A stretch of DNA of 64,000 bases from Baylisascaris procyonis. Taxonomy: Eukaryota > Nematoda > Chromadorea > Rhabditida > Ascarididae. Below, piece by piece: positions 17,424 to 36,500 of this stretch. A program made the translations under genes and the position numbers. The stretch's first letter is position 1, and each line of letters starts with the position of its first letter. The stretch covers positions 682,001 through 746,000 of the forward strand of contig JAZARR010000105.1 in NCBI GenBank assembly GCA_037389465.1, in the 5' to 3' direction. The notes under the pieces are model-generated. The model had not been told where the DNA came from and made no database searches. It saw nothing but the letters and a program-made list of their open reading frames with translations.

Positions 17424-20400
17424 CTCCCAGCCGTCGAATACCAACCACAACGCCTTTATGTACCACTGAAAAATAGTCAATTTGGGTGACATCTTTCGAT
17501 CTATTCGTATTTTCGACAGCAATTTCTTATCTATATTTTAACAGCAATAACCACAAAGTGTAAAGCATAAACTCGAATGAACACAAATAAATTAGAGATT
17601 CTATGAGCTAACGTGATTATCAGAAAGCATTACATTTGCTATTACCGTTAGAACGGCATGAAATGAGGCAAAGCAGTGTTCCTGCCGAAGTAAAAAGAGA
17701 TGCATCCAACCTTTTCAGGTAATGACCGGGGACTGGACGATGAAGGCGAAGAGACGAGGAAGCGATAATCAAAAGTGCTTGAAATATATCATTCCCTTCG
17801 GACAAGCCGATATTTTTAACGATGCTTCCGAAAGACACTCAAGGTATACACATTTTACAAGTAAAACTCCGGCAACTCGATGTTTCCGGTGAAGAACGTT
17901 GCATTACGCATGTAAATTTCCATCATAAACGCTCATATGTGCATCGACGATAGAGTACTAGCTTAAAGCCGTTCCCCATCCCTTCTATAAAAACAAAACA
18001 TGCTGAAAATGCACAACTTTACCTCACATATCTGACGTTGAAAAAATTACAGTTACTCGCGTTTCGAAGTTGCCACCATATATTCCCAAAACAAGAAGCC
18101 ACTCTGCTTTCTTGAGGTATTTCATCTCTAATTTTCATAAATCGCCTCAGGGCATTTGTTCCACTAGTTGTGTTATGATTTTCTAGGCGCATTAGAATAT
18201 TACTCAGCTTATTGTGCTCTTTGTGCCGAAACGCTGTTTTGTATTTTTATCGACGCTAATCCCCATATGTGTTCGACATACTTTTTTTTTTGAAACTAAT
18301 GCAACTAGTAGGTAATCATTAGCAATTACTGCTTTCTAATGGCTATGCGCAGAGTTCAAAAATATTTAACTTTTTTTTGTGCAACAAAAGGCAATTTTTT
18401 CACTTCCCTCATATATGTTCGTTGAGATCGGAATATCGATTGCATAGGCAGGTCATCGATGGTATCAAAAACACAACAATGAACTCCACCTTCTGCGGGC
18501 AAGAACTTAGGATACAGCAGCTGCGAAATCTTCAACCCTAAATTTAAGCTCTCGGGACACCCGAGCTTCTGGTACAAAACCACCTAGATCAGGGATTGCA
18601 CGAGCTTCTAAACTTTCTGAAAATCCTTGGAATGCTTCAAGCATCAGGCTTTTTCTGGAGACCATATGGAGATCAACGGCTTCAAGGTCGGGGTTGTTGG
18701 ACTTACGAGGTGCCAGAGTCAAAGAACGCATTCAAGTAAACTCTAGCATAAGGTAAAAAGACTGGCGCAATGAGTTATGAAGTCGTGCTAAGACACCATA
18801 GTGAATGCAGCTGACACATAACAGTCTAATATAAAGACGTAGCTGTATGAAGTTCTTTGATGACCTAAACGAACGGTATCCAGAAAGGAGCACGACGAAG
18901 GCGAATCCGACAAGAATTCGTTGGATTCTGATTTCATCAACGCATGAAATTTCCACTCGAACATCACAAACAATTATATAACAGCACCCTCCAATACATT
19001 TTTTTCCTCCATCCTGCTTCACGAAACCGAGTGAAATGCATCCACAACGGATTGGGCAATTCGTTCACCTAAGTTAGAGGATATGCGGTGTAGCAGAGAA
19101 AAACAGAAAAGAGAGAGATAAGAGCGAGAGAGGGGAGAGGAGATGAGAACAGGTATGGGAGAGGGCGTTGCTTGGATAAGGTATGACAATACTCAGGATA
19201 ACTCGACCCAACGATTGGAGAGGGCTAATCGAAGATCATCAAAAAAGACCTGGTAAAGGTTCGAATAGGATGCTTGAATATGCAGGTCGAGGCCCTCCGG
19301 CGACTTTCTGGCCTATTTCCTAAAGCATCTAAACCTTTACCTGGCGGAAGGAAAACCACTAACGTATAACGATGGCAATGGTACGGGAGCACGCAATGCA
19401 GTGCTTGCTGTATGTAAATGCATGTTAGCCTTTTTCCAATCGAACGATGAGTCTTTTTCGTTCTAATCACCGATAGTCGGTGTGTGGTATGGATCGCCAA
19501 ATATAAGCATCACATCGGAAAACGAAGGGGATTATCTCTGCCCTTGGAAAATGGTTGGAGTGGATAATCAGCTATTTGCGAGATTGGCGCAAACGGCAGA
19601 TCAGCGTTTAGCAAAGAATGCAACTCTTTTATAGTCTAACTGACCAATAACAAAGTAATTGCCCAAGAATCCGTTTTTTTTTTTTGTGGGTAAACATTCG
19701 TAGCAAATTGAACTGGAAGATTTCTTGCTACGTCTGATCATCCACTATTCCTGCATAGGTAAATGAATGTGAAGACGATGGGAAGTGCCTACGAGGATAT
19801 TGCTCCCTGAGGTCTGCATGAAGCATATTGGAGTTGCTCCAATATCTCTTACTATCATCGTATTTGATTGAGTATTACGCAGGTGTCAAATGCATCCCTC
19901 TATATCGCCTTATAAATTCGCGTTTGTTGTAGTGATACACTTCGTGTATGGATGCCGATCATCATACCGTACCATACTTACCATATACGCAGATACGTTG
20001 CTGATTGCTTTTGGCGTTACTGTTTCCATGTTTTGCGGTGATTTCATTGTGTACGGTCAATGGGTCAATGAAATGTACTTGTGCTATGTTGCATACTTCC
20101 TGGATATGTTTGTTTTATCGTGAAAATCCACGCATTTATTCCTCTGCCTGATTTGCCTGAATACTGTAGCTTTGGAATTGTCGTTAAATGGGCATTATGC
20201 GCTATCGTACTCTATGTGATAAGTGGAAAATTTATTTACATTAAAAGAAATTTTAGAGAGGAAATAAAGTGACTGTTAAATGAGGAGAGAGCAGTGAATG
20301 TGAGAAAATTTTAGAGAGTGTAAGCGATAGGTTTATCGATAGAATACAACGAAATACGACTAACGGTGAATAGAATCCTAACATAATCGATTTGATTATC

Positions 20401-21679
20401 GTAGCAAAGGTTTTCGTTTTGAAGTTTTTTTTTCCCAAAAATTTATTAAAAATAAACGGAAATAGATGGAAATTTTGAGTTCTCTATGTATCTCTGCGTT
20501 TCTCAACATTTTCCTACTCTTTTATTGTTGATGATTTCGTCAGAACCAATTTCGAAACGATAGGAAGAGTGATAGCAATTTCCCAGAGGGAGACATAAGG
20601 CGAGTGCAACTCCAATTCAACTCTCATAGGCTCCGGAGTTGTTATGAGATAATTTTCAATTAGTTCCTAGTATGTTTAGTTGGTCTTGTCCGTCTGCGTG
20701 TCTGAGACCGTCGTAACCATCCCATTCATAGTCGTATAGACCGTCCAGCAATCCTCATGTGAATCTTTATGTGCCTCATCAACATGCTACTGCGTTGTGC
20801 AACATGTTGCACTGGCTATGGCAACTTACCCATGGGCCACGAGTATAGCAACCGATGTCAATATTTTTAGCAATTGTCTTATCGCCTGCGGGAAGTGAAC
20901 GGGTTTTGTTGGTGATGTGAATGCATTCATTTGAAATATTACCCGTTTGGGTATCCATCACCACCCAAGCAAAACACAAATTTTCACTCTAAATTACGAA
21001 CGTTTCTGCATTATTAATGAACAGTCATCTTTACCTGTTGAGGGGTAAAGGGCGGGGCAGGGGAGGGGGGGGGGGGGGGGGCAGGGGAGGGGGGGGGGCA
21101 GGGGAGGGGGGGGGGCAGGGGAATGAGCTGATAGAAGTTGCGGTATTTCAAAAGTGATTCACTTTGCATGAGGTTTATAGGTGGCATTAAATAGCAGATC
21201 GTCGGTCGTACTTGTTTTGGGCTATCGTCTACGTCGCAAAGTGATGTATCGTTTAAATATTGTTGCATTGAGTTAGGTTTTTATGTGCTTAACGGTTGCT
21301 TCGGTAATGCATCTGATTCAGTTTCCTGTTATTTTCTAATCAACACAATTTACCACGCGTTCACAATTTTCAACTGTTTTCGTTAGTTTTAACGTTGAAT
21401 TCATTATGTAATTCATATTTCCTTCTCGAACCATCTGAATGTGTAGTAAACTTCCTGTTGACGTCGCTTCATTTCACTAATCGCAAACGTTTCGACATCG
21501 GGAAAATCGATGAGTTTATGCTTAGTTGACATCGGCTTTTCGGTCATGGTGATCATATAATTCTTCGTTTTGTGTACTTTTATATTTCGATTATTCGTTA
21601 TTTTGTTTACGAAACAGATTCCACAACAATAATAGATGAAGTTGTTTTCTGGATTTCTCTGAAGTGAAAGAAAGCAACC
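17424..21679. other. Divergent intergenic interval between kin-3 and nfs-1
   Basis: This stretch should contain the promoters and 5' UTRs of both divergent genes. No TATA-like or other element can be assigned with confidence. It holds purine-rich GA repeats at about 19090-19165, T-runs near 19675, and a guanine-only tandem tract at about 21050-21125. A few open frames (minus 18507-18731, plus 19890-20272) lack recognisable domains. No tRNA-like structure was seen. Confidence 0.5.
21050..21125. repeat. Guanine-tract minisatellite upstream of nfs-1
   Basis: About 75 nt consist almost only of G with periodic GCAGGGGAG punctuation, at least three copies of a unit of about 18 nt with G-runs of 4 up to about 18. 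Such DNA can form stacked G-quadruplexes. It sits about 555 bp before the nfs-1 start codon, so it could lie in the promoter or 5' UTR. The run lengths may be assembly-sensitive. Confidence 0.85.
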
Positions 21680-27695
<6,016 letters not shown>

Positions 27696-29514
27696 GGCGA
27701 CTTTTCTACTAATCCAACCAACTGATTGAACACCGAACGGATTTTCCTTTGTGAGCAATCTTCCAACTCTAAAGGCCAAATCTTCTGTTCTTGTGAATTA
27801 ATCAACCGACTGGAAAAATTTGCCGTTGTCTTCGTGATGGGAGCTTTGCTTTATTAAAAGGTATCTTATTTTTCTTTTTTGTTTATTTTTATAATACTGT
27901 GAATCTCGAATTAATCCCCTGGCTTTTGAAATTCCTCAAAAGTTTTCAAGCATAATTTGCTGAAGCAAGAGTGGTTTTTTTTTAATTTGAGCTAGATGTT
28001 TCAAATGCTTGAAAACAGGTCATTTCATGAGTTTCACGATCGGAGGGCGATCTGCGAGGTAGAGAGAAGGGGGAGGGAGGTATTGGAGCAAAGTTTTGTT
28101 CCTCTCAGGAAAGAGAAGAGTGAGAGCGGAGTTGGTTTATGTAAATCATACGGTTTTTGTATGTAATGTACAGAGATGAACTGTCAATATTCATGTCAAT
28201 ATTTTTGAAGTTTCCGTGGTTGGTTTGCAAGTGAACAATTCACTGCTAGCGCGCCATCCCCTTTCCCCCCCTCCCCCTAAATATTGCAAACATATTGAAT
28301 TCGCAAACGTATTAGAGTGGGAGATAAACGAAAGAGGGGGGGGGGGGGAGAGTTTTTTAGCTGTCCAAAAAATTCCTCCTTCATAGATGTTTTGTATATG
28401 GTGCAGTTGTGTGGAAGAATATCGTTTTAATGGTTATATGTCGATTAAACATCAAAAAAGGTTTAAAACCCGAAAGAAATGTTTGAATAAAAATAGCCTG
28501 ACGTAAAATTGAAACACTGCATTCTTATAGAAATGGTCGCCATATAAAACAGAAAATGCTATTATATTTATACGTTCATTTTGCAGAACCTTAAAATATG
28601 TTCTAAAAATTGTTAAGGCGGATAACGCCTATCGTGATGTTAATCTGCTAGCGAACTTTAGGAAACTTCTATAGTAGTAGAGATTGAGTGCTGCTAACGT
28701 CTATGTTGGCGGTAATGTTGTTTCCCGAATGCGATGAATGAAATGTTTTATAGAAAGCGAGATCTACTACAAAAACATAGATGGAGAAGCATTTCTTTCA
28801 AGTTTCGTTTACCTATAGTTCGTTGATTTGTTCGGTTTTGTTCTTAAAGAAAAGAAGTTCAGGTTTCTTGGATGGTAATGCCTTTCGAACATGCACGATC
28901 CACCACAGGCTTACATAAACGTCCTGTTGGTGTTGAGGAATGTGGGGTTCTAAAGAAAGTTTTGTATTGATGAGAATGCTATCCTTTCTTCATATTTGCG
29001 TAATCTTCAATTTTCATATTCGTTAATTTCATTGCGCTTATTTAAACCTTATCAATCATGGGAATGAGGAACATTTTCGGATAGTTCAAGGTGTTTTAAA
29101 ACCATCGGCATCAAAAAAGGCTACCGTCCAATAATCTGAGAAATGTGAACTTTCCAATGAGCTACGGTAAAAAGCTTTCCCGATTGTTGTTGCAACGTTT
29201 TGATGTTTTGTTGTTTGTTGCAACATTTATTGCAACAAAAAGCTACAATGATGTCTGTTGCAAATTGTTCTTTATGTATAATATTTTTTGATGTTTATTA
29301 TCTTCGTTTTGAATGTGTGCATGGTTTTAAGGCTTTCCTATTCTTATGGGTTCGTTGAATCTATCTGTCCACCAATGCTTATTAAATTGCTGTAAGCATT
29401 GCCTGAACAATATGTTTCGTTTTTTAAAAAAAATGTAAATTAGCCTGTAGAAAATTAAATGCTTTACATTCATCTACATATTCCCATCACATTTGTAGTC
29501 CACTTTTAGAGGTT

Positions 29515-29718
29515 TTACTCAGAAATTTCAACAGCCTTAGCTGTGAGCGAATCACGAAACACATTCCACCAGTATTTGCAAATTTCTGGATGCAGTAGTG
29601 GATGGGTTGGATGTGTTTTTCGTACAAAAGTTTTCTCGGGGGAGGGAGCAAGGGTGGTGGGGCGATTGTCTTCTGGACGCACACTGTCGAGCCTCTTATC
29701 GGTTTCGTAAGCATTCAT
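29515..29718 (-). CDS. Hypothetical 67-residue small protein or exon
   Basis: An ATG-initiated frame of 67 codons ends at TAA (29515-29517). The reading has a protein-like feel: it opens MNAYETDKRLDSVRPEDNR, is rich in Pro/Thr/His in the middle and ends with an aromatic and charged stretch containing ICKYWWNVFRDSLT. I do not recognise a family. The DNA is less AT-rich than the flanks. The end overlaps a possible donor (GA|GTAAAA at the stop), so it could be the first exon of a longer minus-strand gene. It might equally be chance; a second frame is also open over the same bases. Confidence 0.3.
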   Translation of the reverse strand: MNAYETDKRLDSVRPEDNRPTTLAPSPEKTFVRKTHPTHPLLHPEICKYWWNVFRDSLTAKAVEISE

Positions 29719-31406
29719 ATTTATTATGAGTGAAAGAGCTCTTCTTGGAGCTTCTTTATCGGCTAATTGAGCCGATCAGCGATTCATATACAGTGAGGGC
29801 CACATTAGTGGAACTCTTTCTAATCAGTGGTATTAGCGTAGAAGCTTCTTGTTGCATTTGAAGTTTTGGTTTTTAGCCTATTCGTTCAATAAGCAAATAT
29901 TATCATTGTCGTTCCGAATCGTCCATATCTAATACAGCATTCCATTCAACGCTTACTATTCGCCAATGCGACAAAGCATATGCAACAATCGTTCTACTTG
30001 TGTGGTCTCTCCAAGCGAACGGCTCTTTTTAGCGCTTCGCCCTAAGCTGATCGAATAGCTAGGTGACGCCGCTTATATCTTTCATCTGGAGTATGTGAAA
30101 AGTTGCGAAATATAATGTTATCGATGCTGCTTGCTGAAATATGAATAAAATATTGTGACTAGTGTAATTGAATTGCTAATGGAGTGGTTTCGTTCAGTTT
30201 TAGGTCGCCAATTAAAATTGCTGCCATCCTTCCTTTGGATTGGTTGTCTTTTTCAATTTACTCCTCCCAAATGCACCCACTTTAATATAAAATTAAAATT
30301 CTTAGCTTCGCAGTCGATCACCTAAAATGCACTAAACTCATACGTTTAGGCCTTTCGTCAATGTCGCCACTGCAATGCTACAAAACTGTCTTTGAAAATA
30401 TTCTGAGGTCGATCCAAGAGTTTTGCAGGATGTTTTTCACATCTGAAAGAGTGTTCAAAAAAGTTGCGTTGCATTGCAATTTTTGAAAATGAACTCGACC
30501 CTCGTTATGAATGAAAAGTAGGGATAGGCGTTTATCAATATTGTTGTCGATATCGGATCAGCGGTAGTTTCTCAACGGAAATGATCGTAAACATGCATAT
30601 ATGTTTCCGTTCGTTTTGATTCCTAAGGAAATCACGAGACAGCAATAACAAGAAAGAACATTATTAGACAATAATAAATCAAATCGTCATATCGAATCGT
30701 TGAAGCTCAATTCTTGGCCAATATTTTGACTGATCAGCATCAGTTGGATAGCCTTTTATACGCATCACAATTGAATAAATTCTTTATCGAGAAAAAAAAA
30801 ACACTATTGGAATGATCTTTGTCGAAATATTTAAATTTTACTCAAACTTTTGATAGTAATTTTACACTGATTTCACTGAATTAAAGCCATATATCATTTA
30901 GCTTATGCTCTTTGTTATGAACCGCTTCGAACTTTTTTGCAGTAAAATTCCGTTCAAAAATTTGAAGTGCGACCCGAGTAATGAATAAAAAAAAAAGAAA
31001 TTCATTACAGCGAAGCTGATTAAATTGTCTAAATTTTATACGATGCCTGAAAATGGCGCATTTAGAAACGAAATCTTACAACGAAAACATGATTACGGTA
31101 GTTGGCGCTTTTTTGGTCTTTTATGAAATGAGTTTAGGCCAACGTTATTGCATTCTGTCGTGTCCTACGTTGAGAACGCTTGATTGATATATGTTGCTAA
31201 GTATAGATGATTTTATTGTGGTGACTTTTTTCTTTGCGATATTCCCACTTTTCGATTCTCAGTGAGAATGTGTGACATTTAATTTAAAATATTTCAATAG
31301 ACTTCGAGATGCACATTTTCTTGCATTGCGAAAATTTCTTTCATAGGTGTTTCGTTGTGGATGAATTCGTCTCTTTGTTGGCGTTGCTGCATTTTCAATC
31401 AAAAAT

Positions 31407-31407
<1 letters not shown>

Positions 31408-31460
<53 letters not shown>
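31408..31460. repeat. (AAT)n microsatellite
   Basis: About 17 uninterrupted TAA/AAT triplets in intergenic DNA. The poly-isoleucine frame on the minus strand is a by-product of this repeat. Confidence 0.95.
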
Positions 31461-31462
<2 letters not shown>

Positions 31463-33582
31463 AGGGATGTTGACCGTAATTTGTGAGGTAATACCGTATA
31501 ATAAAATATATTCTAAACTATTTTGTGGTGTAAATTTCAACGTGCTACGATATTAAAGTAACAACAGAATAGAACAATTTTTGGCAAGCACTATATTTGC
31601 CGCTTCGTTTTTGATGAAGATATTTTGCGTAGCGTTGACGCTATGCTCAACGGCATTTCAATGTTTTATTTTTTCAAGTCATTTATTTTCCGCCTATTAG
31701 GCACCGTTATTTTTATTTAGCCCTGCACACTGTTACGTGCAGCCATCATAGTCCATCTGTCAATTGGCTTTTTACTCACAATTCAATCTTTCAATGGTAA
31801 AATGCCGTCTACAGTCAATTTAGAGTATTGCTGAAGAACTCAGATTTCGATTGCGTGATGTACTTAAAGTGTTGTCGTATTGATGTATTATAACAGTTTT
31901 ATACTTAACAGCTGAAGTTGAAGTTCTTTTAGAATCTGATGGATATCTGTTGTGGGTCCCATCTTTAAATTGAGCGGTTGCCAAGACCTGAGGCAATATA
32001 TCAATTGATGGATATAGTATTCCTATCATTTTAACGAAATACGGGTTGAATAGATCGATGTATTTAAAGAGTTTCATTTCGCATTCATTTTTCACTCTGG
32101 TGATATTGTGATAATACGCGAGCCATTCTAATTTGTAATGAAATTTAGGTTAGTTTCGTTTGGAGGGAACGAATGATCCATATAGATATACGCATTAATC
32201 GTGCAAGTTCAATCTGCTCAGAGATGAGAACATTGCCTAAAGAAATTCCCCATTGCTCCCTCCTCACCCTTTTCGACTCAGATTGGCAGTGTTGATGTGT
32301 GAAGTGATTGCTGAATGCCGAGATGTTTTCAAAAGATGTGATTTGAATTTTGAATCTTTTTGAGTTTGAATTTGATTTAATTTTTCCATCGTCTAATTTA
32401 CGATTTTTAAATATCTAAAATTATGAACTATTACAATTTAAATACTTGCGAGGTTTTTGTTTGCTTGGTTGATATGCACAATTACGCTTTCAAGATATTT
32501 AGGGAATTGTTCTATCAGAGAGAGCGATGCTAATAATCCGTAAAGAATACTTTTTATTCCTTTTTGCATTTTGAGAGTTTATCTCAAGCATTCGCTAAGG
32601 TATTCAATGAATTGATGAATGAATCGGACGTTCAGTCGATTTCATTGTTTATGTTAAATGTGAGGAATCCGATTGAACCTTTTGAAGTAGAAAATTCGCA
32701 TGTTTTTTTTTTTTTTTGAAGCACTCGTTTGGCGTTGTTGATTTAGCGGATTTTTAAGTACTGATATCCTTATCACTAGATTAACGATCATCTTTCTTAG
32801 ATGATATTTATAAATGAAGTTATCTGGTGATACTTATATAAAACTTTGCCATATTACGGCATAGTATAGCTTAAGTAGAGTGTTGTTTACGTGGAGTTGT
32901 GTATTTTATGTTACTATTCAGCCTTTATATTTGAAGCGTCAGATTTCACAAATTGAAACAAGAGAGTGGAATAATTTAGGCGATTTTATTAGGTTTATCG
33001 GTTTATAAGTTGATTAATAGAACACAAAGCTCGACATTTTTTTTTTTTAGATTTTGATTTTATCGTTGGAGTGCTCTTTGTAGAACTCTTATAATTAGAG
33101 AATGTAATAGTCGTTTTTATTTCTATTCTGTCCACAACTTTATTACTCGAAAAGGTTTGCATCTAAATTCTCACATCGCTAAAAATCGCCTTTCCACTTT
33201 CGTTACATTTTACACTCGAATAAAACACTTACTCCTTTCTATAAGCTGTCAATCGTAAATGATGAACGTTCTGGATTCGAGTATGTGTTGCGCCAGCGAT
33301 CTATTTCTACCTGCCTTATATATAATTTTGAAGTGGCTCAGAAAAATGAGCATATTTTTTCGCTTCCTACATCCCATTCGCAAATTTAGGATGTGACCCG
33401 TGTTGCTCTCCAGATCAGGATAAAACAAGGCAAATTTGTCGAGCTGTTTTCTCAGTTAATGTTGCAACAAGGTCCAACTGTCGAACAATATAGTTCGCTT
33501 GTATTTTATTTACTTCAAACGTAGTCGCGTTCGAAGAGGACAAATAGAAACATGATAAGAATAATATTTAAATCTATTTAAG

Positions 33583-36500
33583 ATGCCTGTAAAGCTCGAC
33601 GTTCTTCATGATGCCCTTCTTCGTTATAAAATACCCGAGAAGATGGGACGTTTCGAAGGGCATGTCGAATGGGCTAAAAACGAACGCGTCCTCACGATGA
33701 TGCGCAGTTTCCGACGCGCAGTTATCAAGAAGGATTCACAATTTGTGAAGACCGTCCTCGGTGCATTGCAAAGCGCCACGCATGTAGGTGTTATTCATTT
33801 CGCTTTATGCACTGCGACAAAACCGTCGAAGGCTGTCATAGCGGTGTGAAACTTAATAGTTGTATCGAAAATATGCCTGTTTTCTAATTAACATCGAAGA
33901 GGGCAAACTATCATATTTCATTTTTGGAGACATGATCAATTCCCGTGTCACTTGATGCTTGCTATTGCTCCGAATTTTTGAGAGCTGTTAAAGGGGGCGT
34001 GAAAAAATTCCTTTGGAAATTGTCAAGAAATTCGTGAGAAGAAGTGACGGCGGAGAGGTGACAGCTCTCGTGATACAGCGCTTTCGAAAGAGCTCAAAAA
34101 TTTAAATCCATATAAAGCTTAAATTGTTGAGAGAGCTTAGAAGAAATTGACTCCAAAAAGAGTTTTGTTTGTCGCATATTTCGTCAGTTGAAGCGAAAAT
34201 TTAGGAGCGGTGGAATTTGAGAAGTTTTTTTCGTTTTTATTTTATTTTATTTTATTATTATTATTATTTTTTTTTGTTCAGAATGTAGCAGGGTGAGCTC
34301 ACTTCTGTTCACAATGTTAATCTAATGCCGCAAGATTTCCGAAAGTTTTTCCCTTTTTTTGACTATAATGCACTTTTTTTTTTTTCGTTGGGAAGATTTC
34401 ATAGCAAAAATTTTTCATGGGAAAGCAGTTTATCGAATGACTGGCTGGCTCCTTTTCTTTGTGGAATGGAAGCAATTATTGAATGAGGTTGTTAAAGAAT
34501 AACCGTCAAGTATCCTTCGGTGTTCCACAGAACATTATCTCAAGCACTTCTCCTCATTAACTAGCAGCAAAAAATAATAGAAAAACCGGAAATTCGAGAA
34601 ACGATGTCGCCGTTAATATTGCGGAGGATATAGGTGTCGTAGTTTAGCTGGAAAAAAAAAATCCGTTTTGAGACCAGGGCGATTTTTATAATCGAAACGT
34701 ATTCTTTGTTAACAATTTTTATTTCACAAAGAGGGGATATTGCAAAAAAGTTTCTTCTGCAATGATTGCTCTCTCAAACAAACATTTCATTTACTCTTTT
34801 CTAAAATATTTCCCATAGATATGTTGATTTTTTTTCCGTCGCTACAAAGCACTAACAACTGAAACAAGTTCGATTAAAATAAAATTTGAAAGCGATGTTA
34901 GGCGTAGCAAGTGTTAGATGTGTGGCAAGTACGAGGATCTGCTTCCCGATCTCTCATTCTGAGTGAATTTGTGCTGTCACGTTTCGGACGTCAAATTTTT
35001 TAGACGCCACTCTTCCTGAATCCTGAAAAAGATACTTCGATGGGAGAATAACAAATCTGAATCCACCGATACAGTTATATAATATTGCCGATGTACCGTG
35101 GGTAGAATGTTAGTGACCTTATAATAGCTTGCTCTAATTCCATTCGAAGTAAATTTTTACACGCGTTCCCTTTTTACCTCAAGGATTTTGACTATCTGGT
35201 TATGTTAATTTATTGTGTTGCGTCGGTATCATGCGAATTTTTCCATTCATATGTACGAAAAAGTCAAAGTAAATTGTTTAAATTTTCTCTCACTCGGCCT
35301 GCCTACTATATTGAAAACTATTAAAAAAACGACTGGCAGAATTGCTGAACACCAAACAATTGAATTTTCATGAACTTAATTTGCACGGATAATGTTTTAT
35401 TAAAAAAGTTTTGCGTGCAATTGATTTATTCGTGCTATGCAGTATTTCTGTTTGCACATTTCTATCTTTCAATGAATCCACCGCTGTAGCTGCTTATCTG
35501 CTTCGTGCTTCATGCCTCTTTTTACTTCAAAACTTGCTGATTATGAAGGAAGTGAAGTTTATTCTTCCCGAATGAAAACAAAATTTTTCACTTCGTGCTT
35601 TAAAACTTATATATGCTTATTCACTTCTTTATGGGAGATGAATCTCTGCAAATGTAACACATTGCAATTGCAACACTTTCAAAACGAAATCATTAGTGAA
35701 TTAATCAGTGTGGTATTTTCATGGAAGAGTTTGCATAGTGTTGCTTGTTGAAGGCAGACATGTCGGAACATCTCACTGCGTTGGTACTCAACCGTTCATC
35801 TGCCGAACCAACAAAGCATGCACTTATGACAGCGATCTGCCTGGGGAGTCGCCCACTAGTGGAATTTATTCTTTCACTTTTCTACGAATTTCCTGGCGAG
35901 GAAAACTGCGGTTTGTTGTTTCGTGAGCTACGAGCACACGATATGTCTGAAATATTTCAAACATGAGTTCATTTGAGAAGAACGCAGAATCGTCTCCCTT
36001 GAAGAATGCATGTTTTGCGAAATGATAACACAATTTGTTTTGAGACAATGTTTTTTGGGTTTATTGAACGATTTCCATTCAAAGAAAATTGAGGAATTAA
36101 GCATATGTTTTGAGCGTAGAAGGTGAGGTAGATGAAACAGACCCCACATTTCTTATCTCCCACCATTGTATGCTTATACTGTTTAGTTGATAGTTGATCT
36201 TGCTCAATTAAACTGCAATATCCAGGAATTAGAAAAATATTTCCTTTGAAAGTTTTACTTTGGATTGTCTTGTTTGGGCATGAAAATGTTTATCTGTTCG
36301 CTTAATTATTGTAAACCAATTTTATAGGCTGTCACCGAATCTAGCGAATTTAATAACTCATAACAATGAGCTCTTCATTTTTCAGCATCCGTTACTTAAT
36401 GAATAAAAGAATATGGGACATTTATTGAGTTTAAATTTGGTGTTTAAGCGGTGGCGAACACATTCCCGAAAAGTTAGTCAGGTTTTCAGGATGCCGCAAT

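Larger units (their letters stand above)
27696..33582. other. Intergenic interval, nfs-1 to TRP channel
   Basis: Almost 6 kb with no firm gene. An AATAAA near 28485 could end the nfs-1 transcript but is not close to the stop. G- and C-runs occur near 28265 and 28335, and an (AAT)n microsatellite at 31408-31460. A single small minus-strand open frame at 29515-29718 is listed separately. The TRP channel promoter is presumably towards the right end. Confidence 0.5.

Noticed and set aside
19890..20272. Two overlapping plus-strand hydrophobic frames resembling a membrane protein
   Set aside because: T-rich DNA gives Phe/Val/Leu-rich chance frames; no family motif and no consistent splice structure.
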